From Toxonevra muliebris (Eukaryota; Arthropoda; Insecta; Diptera; Pallopteridae): 64,000 nt of DNA. Positions within the stretch are counted from its first letter, which is position 1. The number at the start of each line of letters is the position of its first letter. Position numbers and translations under genes: made by a program. The stretch covers positions 75,943,235-76,007,234 of the forward strand of contig OY829326.1 of NCBI GenBank assembly GCA_963691655.1. The letters run 5' to 3'. Positions 1-11,319 of this stretch are shown here, one piece after another. Below the pieces are notes generated by a model, which saw only the letters and a program-made list of their open reading frames with translations, searched no databases and was not told the origin of the DNA.

Positions 1-230
1 ATTCATTTGGGATTTCTTTATGTTAATTATAGAAATTCATTCGGACCTCTGTTGAAACTGAACTGCACTGCACTGTGAATTGTGAGTTTATTGCAAAAAT
101 AAAGTTAGATTCATCGTAGACAAATTGTGGCATGCATGATTGCAAAAGAATAGTTATTACCTGACCGTATAGACCACATTGTCCACATTCGAGAATTTAT
201 GAAATATAACCAAAATGAGTAGGTAAATAA

Positions 231-1240
231 AGGGTTTTTCATTAAGTTGTGTATGAGATATGATGGAAACCATTATTGCACATTAAAGTACATTTAACAC
301 CATTGTTTAAAAATGATACCATCCAAATGGCCTCGGTGTTTTTGTTTACAGGACTCCATCCGAGACGACTAATAACTCTGTTGCATAAGTCGGGCTGGAT
401 CTCACCAATTGGTCAATTGTTGTTAGTTTGTTGGCATAACCTAGCGACTTAACGTAGCTCCAGAGAAAAAAGTCCAAGGGCGTTAAATCGCATGTTCTTG
501 ACGGCCATTCCACATCGCCTCTTCTGGAAATAACTCGTTCTGGGAACTTTTCATGCAACAACTTCAATGTAAAGACTGCGGTGTGACACGTTGCGCAGTC
601 TTGTTAGAAGCACATACTGTCCAGGTTCATGCCATCCAATTGAGGCTACAAAAAAAGAAAGACGCACACCACCGTCTGGCCATTCTCGTTTCAGAAAATG
701 TATGACCCAATGACTCCGCCTGACCAAAATTCACACCAAACAGTAAGTTTCTCCGAATACAGTGGAGACTCCCGAGACTGCCCAAATGCGCCAAATTAGC
801 TTATTTAACCAAAAATGTGCTTCATCACTGGAGATGATTTTTTCGCCAAAATTTGGATCCGTTTCCAACTGCTCCTGAGCCCAATCATACCAGAGTATGA
901 CGGTGGTCTTGGGGCTTCAGTTCCTTTCTCAATTGAATCTTATACAGGTGGATTCCCAAGTCTGTCGCGAAATTCGCCAAGTTGAGATCACAGAAAGGCC
1001 AACTCCTTGTGCAGGGCGAGAAATCAAGCGGTTTGGGTGTTCAGTCACAATTTCACTTGACCACGCGTTTTGTCATCGTACAGGGACTGCTCGACCGGCA
1101 ACCGAACCGCTTTACTGGAACTTCTCGATAATTCGTTCAATTGATGGCTCGGTTGGACGGTCATTTCGGCCGTAAATATGTCGTTGCTAGCGAAAAGTTT
1201 GACGAACAGAACACGAATTTTTATATTAAAATTTAACAAT
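231..1240 (-). pseudogene. mariner/Tc1-superfamily transposase pseudogene, copy 1
   Basis: Read on the minus strand, this is a decayed cut-and-paste transposase. Near 1175-1145 it has the N-terminal motif GRNDRPTEPSI, followed by RIIEKF and SGSVAGRAVPV pieces. The C-terminal block (about 550-410) reads FPERVISRRGD, then CDLTPLDFFLW with the last catalytic Asp, then SYVKSLGYANK. In this family a protein of about 340 residues binds terminal repeats and uses a D,D,D triad. Here the frame changes several times and in-frame stops occur, so it is inactive. The left edge near AAGGGTTTTTC is a guess, and I could not find matched terminal repeats. Three more remnants of the same family lie at 13540, 24093 and 58298. 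Confidence 0.8.
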
Positions 1241-1250
1241 TTCGATGCAC

Positions 1251-1840
1251 TGTTTAATGGTGTAATTTAAATTTAAAAAAATTGGAAATTGATGGATGAA
1301 TAGTTCTCCTAAGTCTCTAGCAATTTTATCTCTATCCATATGCGACCCACGTTTGTTTGTAGCTCCATAGTTGTTTTCTTATAACCTTTAATAAAGGACA
1401 AACAAATCAATATAGAGGGATGAAATTTGATGTGATGATTGTGGAAGTCCTAAGTAATCATAATTTCAGTGCAAAAGGTTTCTATCAAGTCCCATTAAAA
1501 TGAGGCCATGAAAGGGTTAATAGATTTAACTAACTTCACATCCTAAACATAAAATAATGAGAATGCCTCACATAATCTGGAAGCTAATTTATAAGTAATA
1601 CACATTTTTAGACTCGTAAAAATTTAATTTTAATTTTTAGATTTATTGTCCGACTTACAAGAATTGCTTGTTCACACTTTTATGTATTATTCGTACAAGA
1701 GAGAGATCGATAGCAAGCGGAAGTCAACTATGAGGAGACAAAAGGGAATAAGGGAATGTTTGCATATTTTAGGATTGTTACATTGTAGGAAAGTTGAGGA
1801 GCAAGGTTGATTATGGATATTTATAATTCACAAGATCTGA
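1251..1840. other. intergenic, no gene seen
   Basis: AT-rich sequence between two transposon remnants. I see no exon-like reading frame, repeat or RNA gene. Confidence 0.5.
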
Positions 1841-1844
1841 AAAT

Positions 1845-3275
1845 TCTGACATTTTCGATGGTCTAACAAGCCTAAGACTTTCTACTTCTGAAGGTCCTGA
1901 TGGGATAGCTCCATTTGTAGAAACTGTGCATCATCTTTGTCTGTTCCACTGCTTATAATTTTTAATGAGTCAATTGCCTCAGGAGTTTTCCTTGATGAGT
2001 GGAAACTGTCTTATATTGTCCTTATTCATAAATCTGGTCCTAAGCTAAACATTTGTAGCTACAGATCTATATCTAAAATCTCAGTGTGGCGAGAAGGTCC
2101 ACTACCACTAACCTAGTAATTGTCTGTAACCATGTTATTAATAACTTCACTTCAGCATTTCAGACTGATGTTATCTTCACAGATTTTGCAAAGGCTTTTT
2201 ATAAGGGTAACCACAACTCTCAGCTTTGGCAAAACTCTCAGCTTTGGGCTTTAACGTTAACCTCTTGAATTGGATTAATTCTTATTTATCGAACTGATCT
2301 CAGGCTGCCAAAATTGGAACTATTGTCTCTGATCTCATCCGTGTTCCATCTGGCGTTCTTCAAGGTAGTCATATTGGACCTCTCTTGTTCCCTTTATTTA
2401 ATATGATCTTCCTCTAGTTGTAAAACATTCGAGATTCGTGTTATTTGCCGACGATCTAAAACTCTTCAGGCCCATTAAATATAGAGCATATAGAGATCTT
2501 CTGCAAGTTAACTCGATGCGTGATGTTCGCGCCACAGTCTACCACTAAACGTAGCTAAATGTGAATGTTTTACTATTAGCAGATCGAACTTCCCTAACTA
2601 CTATGACTACTTTACAAACTTCCCTCATCCTTACTCAATAGAGTCTTTGCAAAAAAGGATTTGGGTGTTGTTTTAGATCCGAGGTTAGATTTCAGGGAAC
2701 ACATTAACTTTATTGTCAATAAAGCTTACTCGAGGCGTGGTTTCTTAAAGAGGAACTCTATTGAGTTCTCTCGTAAATAACTTTACACTTCACTTGTACG
2801 GTCTCATCTAGAATATTCCTCAGTAATCTGGAATCCCTCATCAAATCTTCACTCTTCCAGAATTGAAATGGTACAAAAAAATTTTATTAAATCCCTTTTC
2901 TATCAGATAAAATGGAATATTTCTCACCCTTCTTACCTTATTACATGTTCCCTATTTGGGATGTACTCCTTAGTTCTAAGGCGTAAAGCATTTTCAATTA
3001 TGTTAGTCAGAGATCTGATACATCATCATATTCAATGTCCCCAACTGCTTGTATTGCTTCATTTTTATACACTATCACGTTGTCTCCGAGTCCAGTTCCA
3101 TTTTTGGGAACAATATTGTAAAATCTCTTATGCTCTGAATGAACCCATGGCTCGTTGTTTCAGGATAGCTAATTTCATTTCGCCTAACATTGATATCTTT
3201 GCCAGCAGTCCCAAGAAATCTTTTAAAGATAATCTACTTTTAGTTCTATTCACCTGTAACTATCCTTGAATTTTC
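1845..3275 (+). pseudogene. non-LTR retrotransposon (LINE) reverse transcriptase remnant, jockey-like
   Basis: Fragments of one reverse transcriptase appear in order on the plus strand. Near 1890 is the finger motif EGPDGIAP. At 2086-2210 is RRSTTTNL followed by FQTDVIFTDFAKAF. Near 2345 is the SGVLQGSHIGPLLF block. At 2441-2470 is LFADDLKLF, the catalytic Asp pair. From about 2655 to 2860 is the thumb-like region (VVLDPRLDF, LVRSHLEYSS). The C-terminal part continues to a stop at 3269. The endonuclease half is missing, and stops and frameshifts break the frame several times, so this is a 5'-truncated dead copy, as expected of LINE insertions. A SINE has landed about 30 bases after the stop. 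Assignment to the jockey group is by residue pattern only. Confidence 0.8.
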
Positions 3276-3298
3276 ATATAGGATGCATATATTCCAAA

Positions 3299-3637
3299 AT
3301 ATAGATCGTTAGGTTAGGTTAGGTTGGAGTGGCTGTCGAGAGACACACTTAGGCCTAAACGACCCATTGTGATACCACATAGTTGGACCTACAGTTTAAC
3401 GCCGATTCCGAACGGCAGTGTGGCAATTTTTTATCGGCTTGGTGGTTTTGCCATTACCAACCAATGTGTGTATTTGTACACTATCTTATAATTCTCATAC
3501 ACTTCATATTGATAGTGAATATAAGAAAGTAATGAAAATTAACCACCAGACGAAGACGGGAATCGAACCCGAACCTCCCAGATGAAAGTCTAGTGCACTA
3601 TCCACTAGGCTATCGAGGTCGTCATATAGATCGTTAG
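3299..3637 (-). mobile_element. tRNA-Glu-derived SINE with 14-bp target-site duplication
   Basis: Read on the minus strand, the head (about 3620-3540) has an RNA polymerase III A box (ATAGCCTAGTGG), an anticodon arm with CTTTCAT, and a B box (GGGTTCGATTCCC). This matches tRNA-Glu with its TTC anticodon. The body includes GGTTGGTAATGGCAAAACCAC, and the tail ends in three CCTAA units (3310-3327). ATATAGATCGTTAG flanks both sides, at 3299-3312 and 3624-3637, so the element proper is 3313-3623 (311 bp). Related copies lie at 31392 (head and body) and 10648 (tail only). It is inserted in the 3' part of the LINE just upstream. Confidence 0.92.
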
Positions 3638-4336
3638 TCGAGTTGAATATACTCCGACGGAGTTAAAAAAGTTAATTTACGAAATTGTTAGTATTTACTA
3701 GCAGTGCCATATTGCCATATCTGTAGCAAGATTGTCCTAAACAAAAAAAAAAAAATCGAATTAAGCAAACAGAAATAACTGTGCTCTATCTTGCGTAAAA
3801 AAAAATCTTAGCGGTATTTTATAAACTCCCCTCAGAGATGAGTATTTGAATGAATTGGGTGTGTGACACCCGAGAAACAATAAAACCATAAAATAAAACG
3901 AGATTTTTATTTTAAGGTTTTCTTTTTTTATTTCATGAAACATATTTTAAGTGCAAACGAAAAAATTATATAAAAATGTTCTCTTCTTCTTAAATATATT
4001 TTTTGAAAAAAAAAGATAAGATCAGCAAAATTTTCCTGAAATCACTGCACAGCTCGAGTTGTAATACACCCATGTTCATTTACGCCGGGTTAAATATCAA
4101 ACTTCCAAGGGTTAAACATTCTAAGAATCTCTGAATCTGTTATTGGGAATAGCCTTTATTTTGAGATGCAGTATGATTTATTTTAGGGATCTAGCAAATT
4201 TTATAATATTCTTTTATGTAGAATAAATCGCATGTTAAAAACAAATTTAATACATTTTAAATACATAAATAATAAGTACTAATAAAGTGTAATTATCTAT
4301 GGGAATGTCACAACTAAGATACAAAAATATATACAT
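3638..4336. other. AT-rich intergenic / LINE 3' flank
   Basis: The first bases continue the SINE-interrupted flank of the upstream LINE. The rest is AT-rich with poly-A/T runs, and I see no gene. Confidence 0.5.
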
Positions 4337-5198
4337 ACCCAACAAGCACAAAAAAATTCTCAAACTTTTGAGAAATTTATAATTATCAAGTTGATATCCA
4401 ACATGATTCTCCAATCGATATCAAATATTTTTCTTAACATTCGCTTTCAAGTTGAGAATGAGTTGCGATATATTTGAGAAAATATTTATATATTTTATTA
4501 TGGCAGCACTGCTATTGGATTTGCAAAAAATATGTATCTGGCAGTGATTGTGAATAACATGTTTTTCGACAAAAGTGAAGTGAAAAAAGGAAGAAAATGA
4601 AGTGAAAATAATTTTTACGAAAAACTTTAATTTTGAAAGTAAAAAATTAAAAAGTGAAATAAGGTAGGAAGTGGAATTATTGTAGGAGCGCTCAAAGCTG
4701 CCAAAACTTTGATTCTAGAGCCTTCCACTTCAACTGCCAACCAAAATTTTTTGCCCTTAAGTGATATTAAATAGACTGAATTTGTTATTTTTTTAAAAGT
4801 TTTAATTTTACTATGTATAATTGAAGTGTTAAAACAAAATACCAATTGTTAAAATTTTAAGTTGCTTTTGATGTTGAAAAGCGCAGAAATAAAAAAGTCA
4901 TTTAAAATTTCCTTTTATTTTTTATGTTTCAATTAAATAGAAATAATTATTGCTTATGGTAATACTGTAAATTTCCTTTGAGACCAAATGGAGAATTACG
5001 TTAGAACTCAAGTTTAGAACTATAATTTTCTCAAGTTGATAAATATAATTATTATCATACAAACGAAATGCCCTTTTTGTTGAGAATGCTATAGTACACC
5101 GATGGAGATGTTATTAAGAATTAACGTTGGAGATTTGAGAAAGGTATTTGATATCAACTTCACCTCAAGTTGATCTCAACCCTAAATGTTTATTGGGT
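4337..5198. mobile_element. candidate short-TIR element
   Basis: The left edge ACCCAACAAGCA (4337-4348) is roughly the reverse complement of the right edge TGTTTATTGGGT (5187-5198). Both subterminal regions carry TCAACTTGA/TCAAGTTGA and GATATCAAATA motifs in opposite orientation. No transposase is visible inside. I could not find a clean TSD, so the exact ends and superfamily are uncertain. Confidence 0.45.
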
Positions 5199-5439
5199 GC
5201 ATACGTGCATATATTACAAGTATGTGTACCACAAAAAAAAAAATAAATAAAAATAACTACCCGCTATAAGGACGCCCATTAAAATAAAAATATTTATAAC
5301 AACAAAAAAAGCGAACATGGAAAAAATGTTAGTAAAGATTTTTCATATAAAAAAAGTATAATTTCCATATAAATTAAGTGACATTAATGACAGCATTGTT
5401 GTTGTGTTCATCGCTGCTCTTCTTTTTACTTTATATGTA

Positions 5440-5740
5440 TGTGAGTTTTTATACCCTACACCCACTGTGTACAAGGTAAATAGGTCCATAATTAGAAGTT
5501 GTAAGCCCGTCCGTCTGTATATGCGATTATTCGAGCAAAGCTTGATTACTCTTAAACAAACTTCGTATGGACACTCCTTACCACTAGTTAGAGTTCTGAA
5601 ATGAACCAAATTGGTCAAGATTTACAATGAAAATCTTATACATTTTGATTGATGGTGTGAATCAATAAAAAATTCTAAAAGGCGAAAAAATTAAAACTCA
5701 CCTTTCTGAAATGTCTGGATTGCTGGTCACGCCCGCCTAG
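5440..5740. repeat. dispersed repeat remnant (TTTTTATACCCTACAC type)
   Basis: The segment starts TTTTTATACCCTACAC and contains GTCCGTCCGTCTGTAT, a combination I know from abundant dispersed repeats in fly genomes. The 5630-5710 part (CTTATACATTTTGATT, AAAAGGCGAAAAAATTA) resembles 57825-57895, suggesting shared repeat ancestry. The class is not determined. Confidence 0.4.
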
Positions 5741-6118
5741 TATTGAGATATTTTTATTATCTCGGCCTCACCCGAACTTAGCTTTCCCTTTAACCGTTTC
5801 TTGTTAGCTTTTTATAACCAAAATGCCCAAGTAGGTATTCAAAGTGTAGATTTGCTACCGTAGTTGGAAAATATCGATCTTATTTTGAATGCGATTTTGT
5901 TTTAGGACGGAGGCGTATAATTATTTTTTCATTTTAACACACTTTCACCATTTTCCTTCTCAGTTCACAGGTTTCATAGTGTCGGTTATGTTGTTTACGC
6001 TATTGATAATTACTGGTAATTAGTGTAAAGTTCTTTTATTTGCATTAGTTTGGTCTTTATTTTATAACCCACTTGGGAAACCTTAGTTAATTAAAATTTG
6101 AGTTAAAAAGCAACATAT

Positions 6119-7130
6119 CTTTTGAGTTAATTGCCTAGATGACTAATAAATTGATATCCCTGAAATAAACATTTTTTGGAGAGAACGTTCGCGATTTGTT
6201 TCTTATAGACTTGACAAAAAACTTAACTCAAGAAAAAATATTTTTATGACGCTAAATTGTGCAAGCGTCGAAAAACGAAAATTTTCAACAAAAATCGGGG
6301 CTCTCATCACGATAGTCGTCTGACGATATCGTATTACCGATACTTTTACTTCACGTAATCACTAAAACTTAGCACTGTTTGCACGATGTCGTTTTGACGA
6401 TACACTGCTTGTTTCACGCATCCTCTCCACAATTGAGTTTGCACGATAACTATTTCAGTATCGTTTTAAAACCTTCTGTACTTTTTTTTGGGTTTTTTAA
6501 AATCAAATAAATTTATTTTCAGAATATTCTACTATTACATTACGTCGTTCACGGAAAGAGGAAAAGAAAGTCAGATCCTCTATTCCAGCATTGGCTCCAG
6601 TCTGCCTTTTGAATCGTTTTTTTTTTTTTTTTTGCTTGCGAAATTTCAATTCATAAAACTTTTCATACCAGGTAGTCTTAATTCTTTTAAAACATTTTGC
6701 AGAATTATTATAATTTTAGAAGATTTTTGTAAATAACAAAAACAAAAATAACATTTTTGACAAACCAAATGAAGTTGCCAGTAGCTCTTAAACTGTAAAA
6801 TATAAACGATAGACGAAACGATGTACGGCACGATAGTGATGGGCTTACGTGAATCAAACCACAGACGATATCGTTTAATAAGTATCGTTTTGACGGCAAT
6901 CGTCTAGAAATTACACGATTAGAGTCCAGTATGTGGTATTTTGTACTGAATATATTTTACAATAAGAACCCAGCTAGCAACAAAGGGCGCTTTTTCTCGA
7001 AGGCTAACTTATTACATGCGATTAATTTGAATAAAAAAATTTATAAGAAACAAATCGCGGCCGTTCTCTCCACAAAATGTTTATTCCAGGGGTATCAATT
7101 TATTAGTCATTCATACAATTAAATCAAAAG
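6119..7130. mobile_element. 1-kb foldback element with ~88-bp inverted arms
   Basis: The left arm (6119-6206) and the reverse complement of the right arm (7043-7130) agree almost throughout. Both share CTTTTGA, GACTAATAAATTGATA, AATAAACATTTT, GGAGAGAACG and CGCGATTTGTTTCTTAT. A second, nested set of inverted motifs built on ACGATATCGT lies at about 6300-6460 and 6790-6925. There is no recognisable coding region. The structure suggests a non-autonomous DNA transposon, possibly with another palindromic element inside. No TSD was resolved. Confidence 0.75.
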
Positions 7131-7284
7131 CTAAGAAGTGAGATCGAAAAAATCTTAACATATATGAAATTCAATAATTTTTAAACGGTTGATCTTAGAG
7201 TTTTGGTTATTTCTTATTTAATCGATAATATTTTACAAATTACAGAAAAATATAACTTTTATAGTTCTAACCACTATTTATGAA

Positions 7285-8245
7285 CTAGTGAACCTTTTTT
7301 GGTAAGCCTTCCATTAGAGATTTGATAGTTGTTTCAGACAACTTTTTGGAACAGTTTGCCCATCTCCTTTTCAAATCTTCGATATTTTGGGACACCTTTT
7401 TTGTGCTCTTTAAGTTTCTTTTCACAAGAGTCCAATATCTCTCCACTGGTCTTAGCTCCGGACAATTTGGAGGATTGGCCTCTCTTGGTACAAAAACTAT
7501 GTTATTACTTTGGTACCACTCCAGAGCTTTCTTGCCGTAGTAACATGATGCCAAATCGGGCCACAAATATGTGGACACATTATGCTCTCTTATAAAAGGA
7601 AGAAGTCTTTTTTCAAACACTCTTTGATGTATATTTCGGTATTTATAGAGCCCACTGTAACAAATGTCTTGCTCCTTTTGCCATTGCCGCAACTGCATAT
7701 AGCTTGCCATACCAGGAATTTTTTAGGAAATTTTGTCTGCTTTTGTTCTTCGACATTTCCTCGAGCATCAGCAACATAAAAATGTTGACCCGGAAGCAGC
7801 GTAAAATCTGCCAGTACATACGTTTCGTCGTCCATTATACAACATAAATATTTTTGGCGTCTAAATTTTTTGCAGCATTCCTGTCTGGAACTTTTTGGAC
7901 TTTGTATGTTTTCAAACCTGCATTGGCTTTAACTTTTCGCACCAAATAGTCAGAGCACTGGGCTAACCGGGCAGCTTTTCTACCAGATGTGTTTGGAGAT
8001 CTTTTTAATATACTTTCTATTTTCTTGGCTTTCCCAATATCATGTGGTCCTTGTTTTCTTCCCGAACCAGGTTTCCTATCGATGTTCAAATTCTCCTGAA
8101 ACTGTTTAATAACATTGGAAACAGTTTGACGGCAGACCTTCAATTCTTTGGCCAATTTTTTGTAGGACCAATTCGGATTTTTTTGAAAATTTTTAATAAT
8201 TTTAAGACGTACTTCTTTTTCTTCACTCATTTTGATCAAACTCAC
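7285..8245 (-). pseudogene. Tc1-like transposase pseudogene, copy 1 (frameshifted)
   Basis: Three minus-strand reading frames join into one Tc1-like transposase. Residues 1-136 (8245-7835) form paired helix-turn-helix DNA-binding domains (WSYKKLAKELKV, then GSGRKQGPHD). The catalytic part begins with MDDETYV at about 7835, carries WQAICSCG near 7715, and continues with WPDLASC (7560) and CPELRPVERYW (7460-7430). These supply the D, D and E residues. Frameshifts near 7835 and 7605 separate the pieces, so no full-length enzyme can be made. Total length, about 320 codons, fits the family. I did not resolve terminal repeats. A more damaged relative lies at 31005-31925. Confidence 0.88.
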
Positions 8246-8599
8246 AATAAATCAACATGTTTGTCATTAAAATTAACAACTGACATATTTTTCAAAAATA
8301 ACTAGACCAAAGAAATTTTTAAATTTTACACCCAAAAAAAATTATTAGGTAAAACGTGCCTTAAGGTTTTTTCAATCTCACTCTTTATATTACTTTTTAG
8401 CTCAAATTTCAATAAACTCGGCAGAGGTCCCACATATATCGTCTCTTGCGATAGTTCATAATTTTGAATTTTGTCGAAATACGCTCGAAAAAAAGTTTGT
8501 AAGCGACATCGTTACGATAACAATTGACGAAGATAAGAGTAAAATAACGACAACGAAAAGAAAATGTGAAGTTACTTTGAGTTTTTTAGGTATTTTTAG

Positions 8600-8702
8600 T
8601 TGTGTAGCTGTGCACGACGTGCGAGGTTTTATTTTTAAGTCACATTTTTTTATTTAAATTATTAAAATGACTTTCGAAATAGTAAATAACACAGCTACAC
8701 AA
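8600..8702. repeat. 103-bp inverted-repeat-bounded segment
   Basis: TTGTGTAGCTGTG (8600-8612) is the exact reverse complement of CACAGCTACACAA (8690-8702), and an A run follows. This could be a tiny MITE. With 13-bp arms and no visible TSD it remains tentative. Confidence 0.45.
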
Positions 8703-8884
8703 AAAAAAAATATTTCTTTGGGTCAGACCATGTTTACTACATGTTTTTGGGATCTCGGAATCTGAATCCGGGGTCTAAAAAATCATAGTACATACAGGAT
8801 TCTGACATAACCTCAAAAAACACATTAAATTTTTTTTCGAGACCATGTTTATTATATGTTTTTAAAAATGTTTATAAAAATTTT

Positions 8885-9060
8885 TCTACACGGCACCACC
8901 TCTTGGCTGGCAATGGCAAACCTCCAAGAGTAAAAATGCCTATGAGAAGCTTTTCACTTCGCCGTTCGGATTCTGCATAAAACTGTAGGGCTCTTCCATT
9001 CGTGTAGAAATATAACTCGCACAACATGAATGGATGCGAAAAGCTAGGCATTGGCCCTTG
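8885..9060 (+). repeat. SINE-like body fragment, divergent
   Basis: The order of motifs GGCAATGGCAAACCTCC, CGCCGTTCGGATTCTG and AAAACTGTAGGGCTC parallels the body of the SINEs at 3313 and 31392 (GGTAATGGCAAAACC, GCCGTTCGGAATCGGC, AAACTGTAGGTCC). The 3' part differs. I read it as a degraded copy or sister family without its tRNA head. Confidence 0.55.
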
Positions 9061-9224
9061 GTTAGACTTATGACAGCTCTAAACTACGAGCTACTTGGTT
9101 TTGTTGATGTTCTTTCTTTTTTTGAAATCTTGAGTCAAAAATCTATTAGGATTTTTACTTATTTTCCCCTATCTATTTTCCAGAGCTATAAAAGAATGCA
9201 ATCAGTTTAATTGCAATACCTTGA

Positions 9225-9425
9225 AGTCAAATGACTCCACTTGACTTCAAATCTCAATTGACTTCAATTGATTCCAATTGACTTCAAAATCCCAATTGAC
9301 TCCAAAAGACTTCAAGCGACTTCGATTGGCTTCAAGTTGGAATTGCCTCCAAATGATTGCATTTGACTTCAAGGGTATTTAAGTGACTCCAAGTGACTTC
9401 AAGGCAGTCATGATTTTGGAATCAT
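9225..9425. repeat. degenerate minisatellite of TTGACTTCAA units
   Basis: Roughly 15 imperfect head-to-tail units of 10-14 bases share GACTTCAA or GACTCCAA, e.g. TTGACTTCAAATC and TTGATTCCAATTG. The array fades out near 9430, where scattered GACTCCAAAAA units continue to 9520. Confidence 0.75.
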
Positions 9426-9429
9426 AAGA

Positions 9430-10647
9430 TTTGCGTTCTCATGATTTCAAAAAAAGATTGCATTCCCTTGACTCCAAAAAAGACTTTTCTAAACGAATAC
9501 CCAATCGGCGACTCCAAAAAGGACTTTTAACTGCATTTTTTATTCTGGAGACAAATATGTTATTCAATAACTGCAATAAAAAATTATTATTCATTTGTGA
9601 CTTACACCCTCAATTAATTGCATTCTTTTACAGCTCTGATATTTAATAAGATATTTAGAAATTGACGAGCCACCACTCTCTGATCTGATAATTCCGTCGC
9701 GCATACAAAGAACGGAAAGATATGTGCAGTTATTAACAAGCGTTTCTCGAGAAAAATCATTTTAGAGAAAAATTATGAAGGAGATATGGCGGTGACAACT
9801 GAAAATTAAAGGGAAATACCTCAGCTTGAAAGCAACCAACACTTGTAAAATTAAACTGCAAAAACAATAAAGTTCACAAAAAAAATTTTTTTTTCAACAA
9901 TTCTTAAATTTTGTATTATTTTAAATAATGTTTTTAATACCTATTTTTAAAAATGTAGAAGGTCGAAATTGATTTAAGATACATGGTTTCTTGGACAAAC
10001 TTACTTAGAATCATCCATAGATTATTTTTTTTTTACTATACGCTTAGTGGGCAAAAAATTTGACCCGCCCTAATGTATATCCTTAATACACAATCAATCT
10101 TACAGTGACTGAAGAAGTTTTTACGTTGATTAATTAACTTTATGCAGAAGTTTTGTGCCTGTAGGCTTGTCTTCTTTGTCATGTTTTACAGTTTTCCATC
10201 TTCTTCTTCATTGCAATGATGCTAATTGTTTAAAAGTCTTTATATTGACATTGTAAAAGTGCTGTTGTTGTTGTAACTATTGTTTGTAGATATTGTTAAT
10301 TGCTGTGTTGACTTCGTTTAAATCACAATGGCATGCAAATTGCAGTTTTCCGAGCAGAGAATTTTTTTTTTTGTCTACTGCTAAAAAAAGAAAAATCCCA
10401 AAAGAAAGGAAGTTCAAGCCAAGAGAAAGCAGAAAAGTCACTCTGACTGTTGTAGAAAAACTAATAGGAATGAAAATGTCATTGTTTCTAATTAGTTTGT
10501 TTCCATTTTTTTTTTATTATTTACTAAGCAAATTAAAGAAAAGCAAGAATGAATGTTTGATTTAGTTCTTTTGCACTTATTCCCTATTCATTTACTAAGA
10601 TAGTAATAATGCCATCTAGAAAAAAATGTATAATGTATAACACTCAA
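9430..10647. other. intergenic, no gene seen
   Basis: Mostly unique-looking AT-rich DNA. I found no supported exon, RNA gene or element. Confidence 0.45.
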
Positions 10648-10709
10648 TTTGTGGTATCACAATGGGCCGTTCAGGCCCAAGTGTGTCTCTCGACAGCCTT
10701 TCCAACCCA
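10648..10709 (+). repeat. SINE 3' tail fragment
   Basis: The segment TTTGTGGTATCACAATGGGC through CGACAGCC and CCAACCCA matches the tail of the SINE at 3313-3623 read on its own strand. The tRNA head and body are absent. Confidence 0.8.
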
Positions 10710-10934
10710 GCATAAGATTGGATAATTGAATGTGATAAATATTTGGTCCTTGAACATTTCAACACCAACAGACTGAACCCAGTATTTTCCAGACCGTAGT
10801 TCTGGCAATCAGTGAAGCCAGCAAAGTACCAGCTGAACTTCAAGACCAGATTAAGACATACTTTAAATTAGTTAACCAATATTGGAAATTACACGCCTAT
10901 TTAATTCTTAGGTTTGACATTGGCTTAATCTTGC

Positions 10935-11270
10935 TTTTAGGTCATAGAAACATTGAGGGCAAGGAAGAACCGATGAACCAGCAGGACGAGTGGAGGCGGA
11001 GCTATCATTGGTAGACCAGGTAGGTCCTTTGCACCTTGCTCGTTACTTCTTAGAAAAGGCTCCAGAAAAAAGAAGTCTGGACCCTCCACCAGAAATGAGG
11101 ATACGCACTAGACATTGCTCAAGCGCAGTCTGTAACCAAACATGATAAAAATACGAAAAGAATCTGGTACCTACTTGATATAGAGAGACAAACTGCATTA
11201 CTGATGGTCCACAGGATAATAGAGGAACATGCATCCAGACTAGAGATAAGGCGCTCCATCTGATTTTTTC
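10935..11270 (+). pseudogene. LINE RNase H-domain remnant
   Basis: At 10941 the plus strand reads GHRNIEGKE, and after a frameshift it continues with TDEPAGRVEAEL. This is the order of the last RNase H block of jockey/R1-type LINEs (GHxxIEGNE followed by ADELA). Downstream, to about 11090, the same frame gives a plausible continuation and then decays. No reverse transcriptase accompanies it. It is a short dead fragment next to a SINE tail, and the LINE clade cannot be decided. Confidence 0.5.
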
Positions 11271-11319
11271 CTTTCGATCCAAAATATAAAAATCCAAAAA
11301 CCACGGACTAAAACCCCGA

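Noticed and set aside
3308..3327. GTTAGGTTAGGTTGG resembling insect telomeric TTAGG repeats
   Set aside because: Only three units, located at the 3' end of a SINE bounded by a TSD. It is the SINE tail, not a telomere remnant.
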